DNA from: Bacillaceae bacterium
GTDB taxonomy: Bacteria > Bacillota > Bacilli > JACDOE01
Assembly: GCA_017656255.1 (NCBI GenBank)
Contig: JACDOE010000013.1
Coordinates: 1 to 64,000, forward strand
Direction: 5' to 3'
DNA: 64,000 nucleotides
Part shown: piece by piece, positions 26,636 through 36,533 of the stretch
How positions within the stretch are numbered: position 1 is the stretch's first letter
Layout of the letters: each line of letters begins with the position of its first letter
The notes under the pieces: model-generated
The model's input: the letters and a program-made list of their open reading frames with translations, nothing else
Databases searched by the model: none
Told to the model about the DNA's origin: nothing
Program-made: the position numbers and the translations under genes

Positions 26636-27433
26636 TTATCCCGCTCCTTTTGAATCGATATCGGTATGCGTTAAATGGCGGTACCGCGGATGCTGTTCCA
26701 CCACAAGAATGATGTTTTTCAATGATTCCATTACTGTTGCCAGGTGATCCAGGTCCTTTTCCGAAAAAAAGTCGACTTGAAAATAGGGTTCGATATGTTT
26801 CATCAACTCTTCCAGCTGTGTATCAAAACGATTCCAGCGAAAGACCTGTTGAATTTCCGTATCTTTTTCCACAACCTCCCGGATCATCCGCTCATATTTC
26901 AAACAATCGCGAAGCATTTCTCTGCCCTGCAGATTGCGTCTGGCCGACTGTTTTTTCTTCTGGTCTTTTTTCCAGTCACTCATGTGTACAAAAAAGCGGA
27001 TATAATGGACAATTCCGTACAAAAATCCACCCACCGTACAAATGATCGCAAATTGATACAGGTAAATCCCGCCCTGTTCCACCGACGGAAGGCGAAGTAG
27101 CAATCCCAGATGAAAAAAGGTGGACAACATGCCCAGCGCAATGACAAAACGGTTGGGCGTCATCATCGCATGAATCTGTTCCTCGCTGTACTGCCCCGAA
27201 GCGGACATAAAAGAAGCGAGATAGATCACCAGAAACAGCCCGCTGAAGAAAAACAGCGTGCTCTCAAGGGCCTGAAGCGCTCCCGGATCGGCCGGAATAC
27301 GCATAAACCGGATGAGCAAAACAACAGATATGATAAAAAGGATCGTACTATAAATCCAGGCTCCTTTACCACCGCTTTTCTTCCTGCGCGATGATGACTT
27401 TCCATACTTTTCAACTCGAGACAGTGATTCCAT
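26636..27433 (-). CDS. Membrane protein of unknown function (265 aa)
   Basis: I do not recognise the family. A basic Ser/Lys-rich N-terminus (residues 1-25) is followed by four hydrophobic segments (about 26-46, 58-75, 93-113 and 123-146). A cytosolic C-terminal half of about 110 residues is charged and helical (CLKYERMIREVVEKDTEIQQ), suggesting a coiled or four-helix domain. It is directly upstream of threonine aldolase with a one-base gap, so the two form an operon. No catalytic motif is visible. Confidence 0.7.
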   Translation of the reverse strand: MESLSRVEKYGKSSSRRKKSGGKGAWIYSTILFIISVVLLIRFMRIPADPGALQALESTLFFFSGLFLVIYLASFMSASGQYSEEQIHAMMTPNRFVIALGMLSTFFHLGLLLRLPSVEQGGIYLYQFAIICTVGGFLYGIVHYIRFFVHMSDWKKDQKKKQSARRNLQGREMLRDCLKYERMIREVVEKDTEIQQVFRWNRFDTQLEELMKHIEPYFQVDFFSEKDLDHLATVMESLKNIILVVEQHPRYRHLTHTDIDSKGAG

Positions 27434-27505
27434 CGGGTCCCCACCTTCTTTCGCTGTTGCATATCATTCGACAGACAGGCATTCAAATCCTTTCTTTTTA
27501 TATAA

Positions 27506-27538
27506 CAAAAGCAACCGTTTTGCCAATCAAACGGTTGC
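27506..27538 (-). terminator. Rho-independent terminator
   Basis: GCAACCGTTT (27511-27520) pairs with AAACGGTTGC (27529-27538), followed by TTTTG on the minus strand. It terminates the 92-aa gene and separates it from the membrane-protein/aldolase operon. Confidence 0.8.
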
Positions 27539-27554
27539 CGGCGAAAAAACGAAT

Positions 27555-27833
27555 CTATGCTTGATTCTCCTTCTGGCGGTAAGGCAGGATTTGATGTTCT
27601 ACCTTTAAGCCCTGAGATTGTAGTTCTTCTGCCGTCATCAAGCGCAATTCATCATCCCTGCTGGGCATCGGAATGAAACCACCCGCAGGACTCTTAGCCA
27701 GTCCCGGCTTGCTGGAACAGATAACGAGGTACAGCCCGAACTTTTCCAGCTGTTCAAGAAAATCGTTCCATTGTGCGGAGGTAATGCCGCAGGAACGTTT
27801 GGCCAGAACCTGACTGATCTCTTTGACTTCCAT
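27555..27833 (-). CDS. Hypothetical protein (92 aa)
   Basis: Small soluble protein of unknown family. A TTG at 27839 also opens the frame, but GAGGTG lies seven bases before the ATG at 27833 (MEVKEISQVLAKRS). The N-terminal half may be helical (TSAQWNDFLEQLEKFGLYLV) and the middle carries a GGFIPMPSRDDE loop. It is between a DEAD-box helicase gene and a terminator; no link is evident. Confidence 0.65.
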   Translation of the reverse strand: MEVKEISQVLAKRSCGITSAQWNDFLEQLEKFGLYLVICSSKPGLAKSPAGGFIPMPSRDDELRLMTAEELQSQGLKVEHQILPYRQKENQA

Positions 27834-27918
27834 TAACAATCACCTCTATTCTTTACTATTCTGAACAGGAGGCGATTACTACTTTACCTGTCTCAGAGGT
27901 GTATTGTCAATGGATATT

Positions 27919-29040
27919 TCAGATAAATTTATTGATGTTGATCCAGCGTTCTTCAATTTTTCCTTTTATCCCCTTCTCAATTCGTTTAAAAGTCACTTTC
28001 TGACGCGGTGTTACAAAGGAAATGGCCACACCTTCTTCTCCGGCACGCCCGGTTCGTCCCACCCGGTGAATATAACTTTCCTTGTCCGACGGGATATCAT
28101 AGTTGATGACATGCGTCACACCTTCAATGTCGAGTCCTCTGGCCGCCACATCCGTCGCCACAAGATACTGAAACTTCACATCCCGGAATTGTTCCATTAA
28201 ACGCTGGCGCTTGCGCTGGGAAAGATCACCATGCAGGGCCTCCGCTTCAAAGCCATTTTCCTGAAGCCGGGCCGTCAGTTGATCCACCCGCCGGCGGGTA
28301 TTGGCAAATATGATACAGAGAAACGGTTTCTCTTCTTCCACGACCTGCATCAGAGCGTCCCACTTTTCACTCTGGTTGATCAGATAGTAGTACTGGCGAG
28401 TTGTTTCCGCCGTCGCCTGCCGCCCTTTAATCTTGACGTGAGGCGGCTGCTTCATAAAACGGTGTGCCAGTTTTTTCACCTCTTCCGGCATCGTCGCTGA
28501 GAAGAGAAGGACCTGTTTGTCAGCAGCCGTTCGATACAGAATCTCCTCCACTTCTTCGCGAAATCCCATTTCCAGCATTTTATCCGCTTCATCCAGAACC
28601 AGCGTCCGGATGCGACCGAAGTGAACGGTGCCCCGGTTGAGGTGATCGTTAATCCGGCCGGGAGTCCCGACCACAATATGCTTTTTGCCTTCCAGACGGT
28701 TAATCTGCCTGGAAATATCCTGTCCCCCGTGCAGGGAAATAACGCCGATGTCCAGATGTTGCCCGAGATGGCGGACATCTTCCACAATCTGTAGCGCCAG
28801 TTCACGGGTCGGGGTTAAAATAAGGGCCTGCACATCTTTTTTATTGGGATCGAGATTATGTAAAATCGGAAGAACAAAAGCCGCTGTCTTACCGGTCCCG
28901 GTCTGTGCCTGTCCGATCACATCCTTGCCTTCCAGAATCAGGGGAATCGCTTTTTCCTGAATCGGAGTGGGCTCTTTATAATAGGCACTTTTCACTCCCT
29001 GAAGTACCTCTTTTTTTAATCCTAACTGTTCAAACGTCAT
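27919..29040 (-). CDS. DEAD-box RNA helicase
   Basis: ATP-dependent RNA helicase, 373 aa from the ATG at 29040, which has AGGAGG seven bases upstream (the frame opens at 29082). All core motifs are present: Q-motif TPIQEKAIP, Walker A AQTGTGKT, PTRELALQI, TPGRINDHL, VLDEADKML (DEAD), SATMP, and in domain 2 IIFANTRRR, ATDVAARGLD and HRVGRTGRAG. It ends shortly after the core without the long RNA-binding tail of CshA or DbpA, so it resembles small CshB/CshC-like helicases. Likely role: RNA remodelling, ribosome biogenesis or mRNA turnover. Confidence 0.93.
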   Translation of the reverse strand: MTFEQLGLKKEVLQGVKSAYYKEPTPIQEKAIPLILEGKDVIGQAQTGTGKTAAFVLPILHNLDPNKKDVQALILTPTRELALQIVEDVRHLGQHLDIGVISLHGGQDISRQINRLEGKKHIVVGTPGRINDHLNRGTVHFGRIRTLVLDEADKMLEMGFREEVEEILYRTAADKQVLLFSATMPEEVKKLAHRFMKQPPHVKIKGRQATAETTRQYYYLINQSEKWDALMQVVEEEKPFLCIIFANTRRRVDQLTARLQENGFEAEALHGDLSQRKRQRLMEQFRDVKFQYLVATDVAARGLDIEGVTHVINYDIPSDKESYIHRVGRTGRAGEEGVAISFVTPRQKVTFKRIEKGIKGKIEERWININKFI

Positions 29041-29118
29041 CAAAACTCCTCCTGTTCTTCCTCTCAATGATCGGTGTTCCACAGCTTATATTGTAAATGA
29101 TTTATCCCGTTTTGAACA

Positions 29119-29673
29119 TCAAAGGAATTTACTCATAAATATTTCATCGACATATCGTCCATTGATGAAAAAATGGTCCCGGCGCCTGCCTTCTACGACG
29201 AATCCGTACCGTTTATAAAGGTCGATTGCCCGTTCGTTGTTGGCGAAAACATCAAGACTGATTTTTTTCAGACCGTTCTTTTTGGCCCAGTCAATGGTAT
29301 AAATCATCAGGTGTTTTCCAATCCCCATCCCGCGAAAAAGGGGACCGACCCAGATCCGGAATTCAGCCGTGTGCCGGTTCATCCGCAGCGCTCCTCGCTT
29401 CAGCTCGGCTGCGGCCACGATTTCTTCATCCACAACGGCCACGGTGTACATACTTCCCTTTTTTCTCATCTTTTCAATTTTGCGTTCTTCTTCCCGCACA
29501 TCAGCCATGGTTTGTTCTTCTTCTTCGAGGTACTCCCCTTCCCGTACCACTTTTCCCATACGTCTGATGATGGAAGGAGCATCTTCGATTCGTGCCGGGC
29601 GCAGCGTGACCTGTTTACCGTTTTTGGCTGTATAGGAACGGTAAGGATTAATGGTGGGAGCTGGTGTTGTCAT
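29119..29673 (-). CDS. GNAT-family N-acetyltransferase
   Basis: Acetyl-CoA-dependent transferase, about 184 aa. The acetyl-CoA loop is VGPLFRGMGIGKHLMIYTI (R-x-x-G-x-G), followed by LDVFANNERAIDLYKRYGF and VEGRRRDHFFINGRYVDEI, typical of RimI/phosphinothricin-acetyltransferase-like enzymes. The substrate is unknown. Two starts are possible: ATG at 29673 (AGGAG 11 bases upstream) or GTG at 29718 (AAGGAG 4 bases upstream). It follows the helicase region on the same strand but reads as an independent unit. Confidence 0.88.
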   Translation of the reverse strand: MTTPAPTINPYRSYTAKNGKQVTLRPARIEDAPSIIRRMGKVVREGEYLEEEEQTMADVREEERKIEKMRKKGSMYTVAVVDEEIVAAAELKRGALRMNRHTAEFRIWVGPLFRGMGIGKHLMIYTIDWAKKNGLKKISLDVFANNERAIDLYKRYGFVVEGRRRDHFFINGRYVDEIFMSKFL

Positions 29674-29788
29674 ATCGGGTTCATCTCCTGTCTGCTTTTT
29701 ACTTATAGCATATCCCACCCGGCTCCTTTTTCATGTATAGAATTGGGACGTCAGTTGTATCCTAATGTCAAAAAGGACGGGATCCGGT

Positions 29789-30022
29789 ATGGAATTTGAA
29801 ATTATGAGCAGGGACGGCGCTTTTCCCTGTGAAGTGACCATAGATGAAGAAAACGGACGTTATACCATTCGCAACGCTGACACCACCGGTGAATTCTTTG
29901 AATCCCCGGAACAACTGGTGGAGTGGATTCAGCTTAACTGGAATGCCGAACAATTTGTTAAGCCGGACGAGTATGAGAGTCTGGTTCAGCATCTGCATGA
30001 GTATTTGCACCTGGCAGACTGA
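29789..30022 (+). CDS. Hypothetical protein (77 aa)
   Basis: Small acidic protein of unknown family. The preferred ATG at 29789 follows AAGGA by 11 bases; the frame opens at 29765. The sequence alternates short strands and a C-terminal helix (FESPEQLVEWIQLNWNAEQF, LVQHLHEYLHLAD), a compact alpha/beta layout. It has no partner gene and lies before a repeat-rich non-coding stretch. Confidence 0.6.
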   Translation: MEFEIMSRDGAFPCEVTIDEENGRYTIRNADTTGEFFESPEQLVEWIQLNWNAEQFVKPDEYESLVQHLHEYLHLAD

Positions 30023-30668
30023 CAGGGCATTGTAGTTAGAAAATTAAGCTGTCGACGGGCCGAATCGTCATTAAAAAGGCAGGAACGCCTGAAACAGAAA
30101 CGAAACAAGGTCACTAACCGGCAGCAACAGCATCAATCAGAACGATCTTTACGATCACGATTAATGTGACATGAATGATGCTTGAGGCGGAAGAAGACAG
30201 TCCCGCCTTTGAATAGCGGAAATCTTTTCCGCTATTCTTCCTTTTCGCCGGTTTTGAAAAAAAATAACGGAAAAAGTTTCCGTTAATCAAGCCATTTCCT
30301 ATTATGCGAAGTATTCAACCGGAAGTAACGGAAATCTTTTCCCCTATTTTTTATAGACCACCCCGTTATCATAAAATAGCGGAAAAGATTTCACCTATTT
30401 TCCCCGGCCCCCTAATATGATGCGAAGGATTTCCCACCGTTTCCTCAATGGCTGTGTGCTATTTTTGGGAAACAGTCTGCATGTAACTCCCAATAATCCA
30501 TGAAAGTGATCTTGAAGGATTTGTTCGACGATCCCTTTTTTCTTCTAGGATTTTGTCATTACTTTTCACCCATTGTCATTTTTAGTACCTCATTTTTTTA
30601 CACCAATAAGTTATCCACAGGTATCTCAAACGATAGTTTCCTAAACAAAAACAAAGAGCTGTACCTGC
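30023..30668. other. Non-coding stretch with palindromic repeats
   Basis: No gene is supported. The stretch contains four related palindromes (30211-30400, listed separately), a perfect DnaA-box word TTATCCACA at 30611-30619 that is single and probably fortuitous, and a weak hairpin near the 3' end of the next minus-strand gene. Confidence 0.6.
30211..30400. repeat. Cluster of four related palindromes (GGAAA...TTTCC type)
   Basis: Unit 1 (30211-30237) is perfect: arms GAATAGCGGAAA and TTTCCGCTATTC with a 3-base centre. Unit 2 (30265-30285) has TAACGGAAA and TTTCCGTTA. Units 3 (about 30327-30348) and 4 (30373-30400) are degenerate copies with AACGGAAATCTTTTCC and ATAGCGGAAAAGATTTC. All share the word GCGGAAA or ACGGAAA, spaced 45-60 bases. 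Confidence 0.8.
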
Positions 30669-31070
30669 TTACAGGCCAGCCCCCTCAACTTCCAGTGGTT
30701 TAATAAACACAACCTGCTCCATGCGAATGTGCATCATGCCCTGATTCTTTAGAAGTATATGATCAGGATAGACATCCGATAAAATACCAGCATAAACATG
30801 ATTCATCGTCCCCACTTCAACCCGGCTTCCGATCAGATGGGTTAACCGGCGCAAAAAAGGGTGGACGACAAATTGTACATTGCGGATCCCGCCTGCTTTG
30901 ACCGGATCCCTCTCTTTTCGTTGCGGTTTGAAATCGGCCTCCGGCACTTCCTTCCTTTCCGTAAGACCACGACTATCCCGCCTGTCCTCCTGCATACCTG
31001 ACTCATATTCGACAGGATAAATCACCCGTGATGATCGGTAATAGGGTTGTGGAACCTTTCGCCGCATCAT
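30669..31070 (-). CDS. DUF2642 (YuzF-like) protein
   Basis: 133 aa. The C-terminal 65 residues are a small Lsm/Hfq-like beta domain of the DUF2642 type: LIGSRVEVGTMNHVYAGIL, DVYPDHILLKNQGMMHIRME and QVVFIKPL. The N-terminal 65 residues are basic and disordered (RRKVPQPYYRSSR, KPQRKERDP). Related proteins are common in spore-formers and include spore-associated members. Function unresolved. A short stem-loop (CTGTA/TACAG) with T-rich tail lies just after the stop. Confidence 0.75.
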   Translation of the reverse strand: MMRRKVPQPYYRSSRVIYPVEYESGMQEDRRDSRGLTERKEVPEADFKPQRKERDPVKAGGIRNVQFVVHPFLRRLTHLIGSRVEVGTMNHVYAGILSDVYPDHILLKNQGMMHIRMEQVVFIKPLEVEGAGL

Positions 31071-31166
31071 GACTCTCCTTTCTGAACACGCCTGTTACTC
31101 ACAGCCTATGCGGCAAATGTCCCGACGGGATACCCCGACAACAACCCAATTTTAAAGGAATAAACG

Positions 31167-31481
31167 TTACGAATAGGTTCGACCCCAGTCTGCCATGGCT
31201 TCCAGTACGGAATTCAGCGTCTTCCCTTTTTCCGTCAATGAATATTCCACCCGCGGCGGAATCTCCGGGTAGACCATTCGTTTAACAATTCCCTTTTCTT
31301 CAAGCTCTTTCAGACGCTGGCTGATCATCTTGGGGCTGGCCCCCAGTGCGTTTTCAATATCTTTATACCGTTTGGTTCCCGTGATCAATTCGCGGACGAT
31401 CAGGATCACCCACTTTTTGCCGATGACATCCAGCGCTTTTTCAATGGGACAAATATCATGGTTCGATGCATGCTGTTCCAT
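31167..31481 (-). CDS. HxlR-family transcriptional regulator
   Basis: Winged-helix regulator, 104 aa. It has the family start CPIEKALDVIGKKWVILIVR with the usual single Cys, then ELITGTKRYKDIENALGASP, KMISQRLKELEEKGIVKR and a wing ending PRVEYSLTEKGKTLNSVLEA. The Cys suggests redox or electrophile sensing, as in HxlR/HypR/YodB. GGTGA precedes the ATG. It follows the 2-hydroxyacid dehydrogenase gene in the same direction, about 100 bases away, and may or may not regulate it. Confidence 0.92.
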   Translation of the reverse strand: MEQHASNHDICPIEKALDVIGKKWVILIVRELITGTKRYKDIENALGASPKMISQRLKELEEKGIVKRMVYPEIPPRVEYSLTEKGKTLNSVLEAMADWGRTYS

Positions 31482-31578
31482 CTGATTTCACCTGACCCGT
31501 CTATAGTGGATACTTCTATTATATCAGTCGGCAGGATAATGAAAAGGAGCCGATGGGTCTCCTTTGTTTTGCAACCCT

Positions 31579-32568
31579 TTATGTTCCCTGGTTCCAGACC
31601 TCCGGATTAACAAGATGAACCGGTTTTTGTCCCGTCAGTCCAGCCACCAGATCTTCCGCGGCCATCACCGCCATTCGCGTTCGGGTTTCAATGCTGGCGC
31701 TTCCGATATGAGGGAGCAGAACGATCCGATCCAGTTCCAGCAGCGGGTGGCCCGGACCGATCGGTTCTTTTTCGTAGACGTCCAGACCGGCCGCCCAGAT
31801 TTTCTTTTCTTTTAATGCCCGGTACAACGCCTGTTCGTCCACCGTGGGCCCTCTTGATGAATTAATCAGGATTGCGGAAGGTTTCATCAGCGACAACTCC
31901 GCCTCGCCGATTAGATGATGGGTTTCCGGTGTGAGCGGGGTTAATACGCAGACGTAATCCGACTCTTTTAACAATGTTTGTAATGAAACATGGCTGGCAT
32001 TAACCCGTTTTTCCGCCGCTTCATTTCGGTTTCGATTATGATAGAGAATCTTCATGTCAAAACCGGTAGCCCGTCTGGCCACAGCTTCCCCGATCCGGCC
32101 CATTCCGATGATCCCGAGGGTCTTTCCGTAGATGTCCTGGCCCGTCAATTGCATCGGAGACCAGGTTTCCCATTTGCCTTCGCGCAAATAACGTTCGCTT
32201 TCCGTGATTCTTCTCGCTGCGGCCATCATGAGAGCAAAGGTTAGATCAGCTGTGGTTTCCGTCAGCACACCCGGGGTATGTGTCACCGCGATCCCCTTTT
32301 GAGAGGCCGTATGAATATCGATGTGATCATAGCCGACGGACATCGTGCTGATCACTTTCAGGGAAGTGGCCTGATCCATCAGTTCAGCATCAACCCGGTC
32401 TGTAATCAGGACATACAATCCGTCCTTCCCCTGAATTTTCTCCTTCAGAACATCCCGCGGGACGGGCGTATCCGTTTCCTCCCATATTTCACAGTCGCAA
32501 TGTTTCTGTAATATTTGTAAAGCAGGCTCCGGTATTTTCCGTGTTATCAAAACAGAAGGTTTCGACAT
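31579..32568 (-). CDS. D-2-hydroxyacid dehydrogenase (glyoxylate/hydroxypyruvate reductase type)
   Basis: NAD(P)-dependent oxidoreductase, 329 aa. Rossmann loop GKTLGIIGMGRIGEAVARRA, substrate-binding MSVGYDHIDIHTAS, catalytic Arg in ILINSSRGPTVDEQALYRAL, catalytic His in LLPHIGSASIETRTRM. These match D-glycerate dehydrogenase / glyoxylate reductase more than phosphoglycerate dehydrogenase, and there is no ACT domain. ATG at 32568 is chosen because AAAGGG lies nine bases upstream; the frame opens at 32592. Confidence 0.9.
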   Translation of the reverse strand: MSKPSVLITRKIPEPALQILQKHCDCEIWEETDTPVPRDVLKEKIQGKDGLYVLITDRVDAELMDQATSLKVISTMSVGYDHIDIHTASQKGIAVTHTPGVLTETTADLTFALMMAAARRITESERYLREGKWETWSPMQLTGQDIYGKTLGIIGMGRIGEAVARRATGFDMKILYHNRNRNEAAEKRVNASHVSLQTLLKESDYVCVLTPLTPETHHLIGEAELSLMKPSAILINSSRGPTVDEQALYRALKEKKIWAAGLDVYEKEPIGPGHPLLELDRIVLLPHIGSASIETRTRMAVMAAEDLVAGLTGQKPVHLVNPEVWNQGT

Positions 32569-32709
32569 GTCCTCCATCCCCTTTTTACACATGGTCCTTT
32601 CGTTTCAGTATTCGCTGCCTGACCGGATATATCCTTTTCTGCATGTAAAAACCCTTCCAGGGACGGAAGGGGAATATCGGGAAGGAATTTCACGGCATAT
32701 TCGTTGGCT

Positions 32710-32862
32710 TTACCCGGCAATTGGACGCCGCGGATAATAGACATCAGGTGTACATTCATGGCATTGGTTGACATAACAATCCGACTGTTCATCCATTTCC
32801 ACACCACAGCTGATACACACTTTTTTCGGTAAATGTCTGAAAAAATCGAGCACCGCCTGCAT
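32710..32862 (-). CDS. yhfH: YhfH-family small zinc-ribbon protein (50 aa)
   Basis: Small protein beginning MQAVLDFFRHLPKKVCISCG and continuing with EMDEQSDCYVNQCHECTPDV. Cys pairs CISC and CHEC plus the Cys-Tyr between match the YhfH family of Bacillus, of unknown function. AGGAGG lies seven bases before the ATG at 32862, strong support for translation. A sigma-A-like promoter (TTCACA, 17 bases, TACAAT) is about 35 bases further upstream on the minus strand. The longer overlapping frame 32547-32915 is a shadow of this gene. Confidence 0.8.
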   Translation of the reverse strand: MQAVLDFFRHLPKKVCISCGVEMDEQSDCYVNQCHECTPDVYYPRRPIAG

Positions 32863-33067
32863 GTTTCATCCTCCTGCTCTATCTGCTTTACTTCTATTGT
32901 ACTAATACAAATCAAAAATGTGAATACCTGTTTTAATACAATTTACAACAACGGATGCGTGCATCCCGTTAATCGGAATCTGTTTTAATATAGATATTAC
33001 TTATTATAATACAGTTAAACACAATCAAAACACATAATTTATGGACATTTTTTAAAGTGTTATATAG

Positions 33068-34243
<1,176 letters not shown>

Positions 34244-34245
34244 AA

Positions 34246-35226
34246 ATGGCGCAGATGACGATGATACAAGCGATTCTGGATGCGATGCGTACGGAACTTG
34301 AACGTGATCCGAAAGTGCTTGTATTCGGGGAAGACGTGGGTCAAAATGGCGGTGTATTCCGCGCCACAGACGGCCTGCAAAAACAGTTCGGAGAAGACCG
34401 GGTTTTTGATACACCACTTGCAGAATCAGGCATTATGGGACTCGCCGTCGGCCTGGGTCTGCAGGGTTTTCGCCCGGTGGCGGAAATTCAATTTGCCGGC
34501 TTCATTTTTGAAGCGATGGATGAAATCGTATCCCAGGCTGCCCGCATGCGTTACCGTTCCGGGGGACGTTACCATGCTCCCATCGTGATTCGTTCTCCAT
34601 TTGGCGGCGGTGTCAAAACACCGGAACTGCATGCCGACAGTCTGGAGGGCATGCTAATCCAGAATCCGGGCCTCAAAGTGGTGATCCCGTCAAATCCCTA
34701 TGATGCCAAAGGATTGCTCATTTCGGCCATTCGAGACAACGATCCGGTCATTTTTCTGGAACATATGAAACTGTACCGCTCATTCCGTGACGACGTGCCG
34801 GAAGAAGCTTTCACGGTTCCCATCGGAAAAGCCCGCATCGTCAGAGAAGGGTCGGACATCACCGTGATCAGTTACGGTGCCATGGTTCATACCGCACTGA
34901 AGGCAGCGGAAGAACTGGACAAATCCCGGGGACTGCAGGCAGAAGTGATTGACCTGCGTACGATCAGTCCAATAGACATTGACACCATTGTCCAATCCAT
35001 CGAAAAAACAAACCGGGCCATTGTCGTTCAGGAGGCCCAGAAGTCAGCCGGTACGGCTGCGGAAATCATCGCCCAGATTAACGAAAAAGCGATTCTGCAC
35101 CTGGAAGCACCGGTTTTGCGGGTCGCCTCTCCAGATACGGTTTATCCGTTTGCGGCCATCGAAGATCAGTGGCTCCCCGATGTCAAACGAGTTTTGGAAG
35201 GAATGAACAACGTTATCGATTTCTAA
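34246..35226 (+). CDS. pdhB: Pyruvate dehydrogenase E1 beta subunit
   Basis: E1 beta, 326 aa, completing the alpha2beta2 heterotetramer and contacting E2. Typical segments: [59 protein letters not shown] and [19 protein letters not shown]-like [18 protein letters not shown]. It starts two bases after the pdhA stop with AAAGGAGG inside the end of pdhA, showing tight coupling. Confidence 0.96.
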   Translation: MAQMTMIQAILDAMRTELERDPKVLVFGEDVGQNGGVFRATDGLQKQFGEDRVFDTPLAESGIMGLAVGLGLQGFRPVAEIQFAGFIFEAMDEIVSQAARMRYRSGGRYHAPIVIRSPFGGGVKTPELHADSLEGMLIQNPGLKVVIPSNPYDAKGLLISAIRDNDPVIFLEHMKLYRSFRDDVPEEAFTVPIGKARIVREGSDITVISYGAMVHTALKAAEELDKSRGLQAEVIDLRTISPIDIDTIVQSIEKTNRAIVVQEAQKSAGTAAEIIAQINEKAILHLEAPVLRVASPDTVYPFAAIEDQWLPDVKRVLEGMNNVIDF

Positions 35227-35248
35227 AGGATGAAAGGAGGAGAAAAAA

Positions 35249-36529
35249 GTGGCGCAATTTGAATTTAAATTGCCGGAATTGGGAGAAGGTATTCATGAGG
35301 GGGAAATTCTAAAATGGTTGATCAAACCGGGAGATGAGGTTAAAGAGGATGATGTGATTGCCGAAGTACAAAACGATAAAGCCGTTGTCGAAATTCCCTC
35401 CCCGGTAGACGGAAAAGTCCTGGATATCAAAGTGGATGAAGGAACCGTCGCCACCGTGGGCGATGTCCTGGTCATCTTTGAAACCGAACAGGCAAGACCA
35501 TCAGCTAAAGAAGCAGAACCTGTTGATACTCCGGGAGAACCGGAACAGCCGGATCAATCGGACAAACCGAATCAGTCCGGAGAACAGCCGGCAGCATCTC
35601 TCCCCCCCGCCGATAAGAAAGTGCTGGCTACACCGGGAACCCGAAAACTGGCGCGGGAGCTGGGAATTGAGATTGCCCGGGTACCCGGCACCGGACGAAA
35701 CGGACAGGTCACCCGGGAAGACGTCCGCCAATTTGCCGAACAGCAAAATGACCCATCGACGCAGGCTGAACCGGCGGTGACGGAAACACCCGCATCATCC
35801 GGGCAACCGGAACGGACGCATACTGAGCAGCGAGAGGAACGCGTGCCGCTTAAAGGCATTCGTAAAGTCATCTCAGAGGCTATGGTCAAATCCAAGTACA
35901 CCGCTCCCCATGTTACCTTAATGGACGAAGTGGATGTCACCGAACTCGTCAACCTGCGAGAGGAAGCCAAACCGCTGGCCGAACAACGCGGAATCAGACT
36001 GACGTATCTGCCGTTTGTCGTCAAGGCCCTGATTGCCGCTCTCAAAAAATATCCGGTTCTCAATGCCTCCCTTGACGATGAAAAGGATGAAATTGTCTAC
36101 AAAAAATACTACAATATAGGTATCGCAACGGATACTGAAAACGGCCTGCTGGTTCCAGTCATTTTTGATGCCGATCGTAAGAATATCTGGACGATTGCGG
36201 ATGAGATTCGGGACCTGGCCGGACGTGCCAGAGAAGGCAAACTTCAGCCCCATGAACTGAAAGGAAGCACCATTTCCATAACCAATATCGGGACTGCCGG
36301 AGGCATGTTCTTTACCCCCGTGATTAACTACCCTGAAGTTGCGATTCTCGGTACCGGCAAAATCACCGAAAAACCTGTCGCGAAAGATGGTGAAGTGGTG
36401 ATCGCTCCCGTTATGGCACTCTCACTCAGTTTTGACCACCGGATTATTGACGGGGCAACGGCACAATATTTCCTCAATGATGTCAAACAGTTTCTTGAGA
36501 ACCCAAAATTACTGGTGATGGAGGTTTAA
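35249..36529 (+). CDS. pdhC: Dihydrolipoyl acetyltransferase (E2)
   Basis: E2 core enzyme, 426 aa, with one lipoyl domain (1-78; lipoyl Lys in [14 protein letters not shown]), a Pro/Glu/Gln-rich linker, a peripheral-subunit-binding domain (about 126-165, [19 protein letters not shown]), a second linker and the acyltransferase domain (about 195-426) with the active-site [10 protein letters not shown]. Gram-positive E2 usually forms a 60-mer. The start is GTG at 35249 behind AAAGGAGGAG. Confidence 0.95.
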   Translation: MAQFEFKLPELGEGIHEGEILKWLIKPGDEVKEDDVIAEVQNDKAVVEIPSPVDGKVLDIKVDEGTVATVGDVLVIFETEQARPSAKEAEPVDTPGEPEQPDQSDKPNQSGEQPAASLPPADKKVLATPGTRKLARELGIEIARVPGTGRNGQVTREDVRQFAEQQNDPSTQAEPAVTETPASSGQPERTHTEQREERVPLKGIRKVISEAMVKSKYTAPHVTLMDEVDVTELVNLREEAKPLAEQRGIRLTYLPFVVKALIAALKKYPVLNASLDDEKDEIVYKKYYNIGIATDTENGLLVPVIFDADRKNIWTIADEIRDLAGRAREGKLQPHELKGSTISITNIGTAGGMFFTPVINYPEVAILGTGKITEKPVAKDGEVVIAPVMALSLSFDHRIIDGATAQYFLNDVKQFLENPKLLVMEV

Positions 36530-36533
36530 AAAC

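Noticed and set aside
30611-30619. DnaA box TTATCCACA as a sign of a replication origin
   Set aside because: A single box, without a cluster, AT-rich unwinding region or dnaA/dnaN genes.
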